DNA of 44,313 nt from NCBI RefSeq assembly GCF_030684035.1, contig NZ_JAUXPI010000021.1, positions 1 to 44,313 of the forward strand, read 5' to 3'. Below, piece by piece: positions 44,174-44,313 of this stretch; positions within the stretch are counted from its first letter, which is position 1; each line of letters opens with the position of its first letter. Position numbers and translations under genes: made by a program. The notes under the pieces are model-generated. The model ran no database searches. It had not been told where the DNA came from and was given only the letters and a program-made list of their open reading frames with translations. The stretch is from Phaeovulum sp. (GTDB lineage: Bacteria; Pseudomonadota; Alphaproteobacteria; Rhodobacterales; Rhodobacteraceae).

Positions 44174-44313
44174 GGGAACGTCTGATTAACGGCTTCGGCT
44201 TCGCCGAGATGGCCGTCTGAGCGTCGCTGGGGCACCTTTTTCGGGCAAATGGCATCGATTTTGCGGTTTCGGAGCCGCATCCGCGGCGGCGCGCCCGCTT
44301 TCGGGCAGACTGG
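44174..44313. mobile_element. Possible insertion-sequence end running off the window
   Basis: GGGAACGTCTGATTAACGGC begins where the pentapeptide homology stops. GGGAACxTCTGAxTAA-type ends remind me of IS5-group elements, but I cannot verify the family. The next 130 bp has inverted GGCTTCGGC/GCCGAGATGGCC-like parts and no ORF long enough to call. The window ends inside it. Confidence 0.35.

Overview
The window is high-GC (about two thirds G+C by eye, strong G/C wobble), densely coding bacterial DNA. Its gene set points to an alphaproteobacterium of the Rhodobacteraceae/Paracoccaceae: a pccR-pccB-pccA-mcm propionyl-CoA locus in the order I recall from Rhodobacter sphaeroides, a divergent choXWV/betIBA choline locus, hdaA next to polyphosphate kinase, and GC-rich palindromes ending in an ATATTTGG-like box. 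No tRNA, rRNA, CRISPR array or phage module was seen. About 45 protein genes are called.

Layout. 1-486: the tail of an unidentified ORF abuts the 3' part of a GAPDH gene, apparently a rearranged or mobile-element junction. 538-10497: housekeeping genes, namely a Bax-inhibitor-1 membrane protein, a quinone oxidoreductase, an XRE regulator, an inositol-monophosphatase/HisN-type phosphatase, guanine deaminase, 5-formyl-THF cyclo-ligase, a YmdB-type phosphodiesterase, an EamA exporter, an SLC13-type transporter and YebC. 10565-13632: three tandem paralogous outer-membrane beta-barrel genes whose terminators are copied with them. 13875-15452: LysE and EamA exporters. 15477-22200: choline uptake (choXWV, minus strand) facing choline-to-glycine-betaine oxidation (betI-betB-betA), with a BetI-like palindrome between them. 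22268-34802: a secreted nuclease, then the propionyl-CoA assimilation region: pccR (ScfR-family regulator), MFS and DUF486 membrane proteins, pccB, several small uncharacterised genes, pccA, a DUF4174 protein and methylmalonyl-CoA mutase. TTTGCAAA boxes lie in front of both pccR and pccB. 34936-38265: VOC protein, GNAT acetyltransferase, TerB/J-domain protein, EEP-family enzyme and a small exported protein. 38262-43828: AI-2E-type permease, hdaA, ppk and ppx on the minus strand. 43896-44313: the C-terminal remnant of a pentapeptide-repeat protein with a G-tract at its 3' end, cut off by sequence resembling an insertion-sequence end.

How they work together. The choline locus imports choline and converts it to the osmoprotectant glycine betaine in two oxidations under BetI. 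The propionate locus carboxylates propionyl-CoA and isomerises methylmalonyl-CoA to succinyl-CoA; the epimerase that must act between these steps is not recognisable here. ppk and ppx make and degrade polyphosphate, and HdaA links DnaA inactivation to the replication clamp.

I did not find a convincing new multi-gene defence, mobile or biosynthetic system. The best leads are the regulatory DNA (PccR and BetI boxes), the palindrome family, the triplicated porin-like genes and the uncharacterised genes inside the propionate locus.
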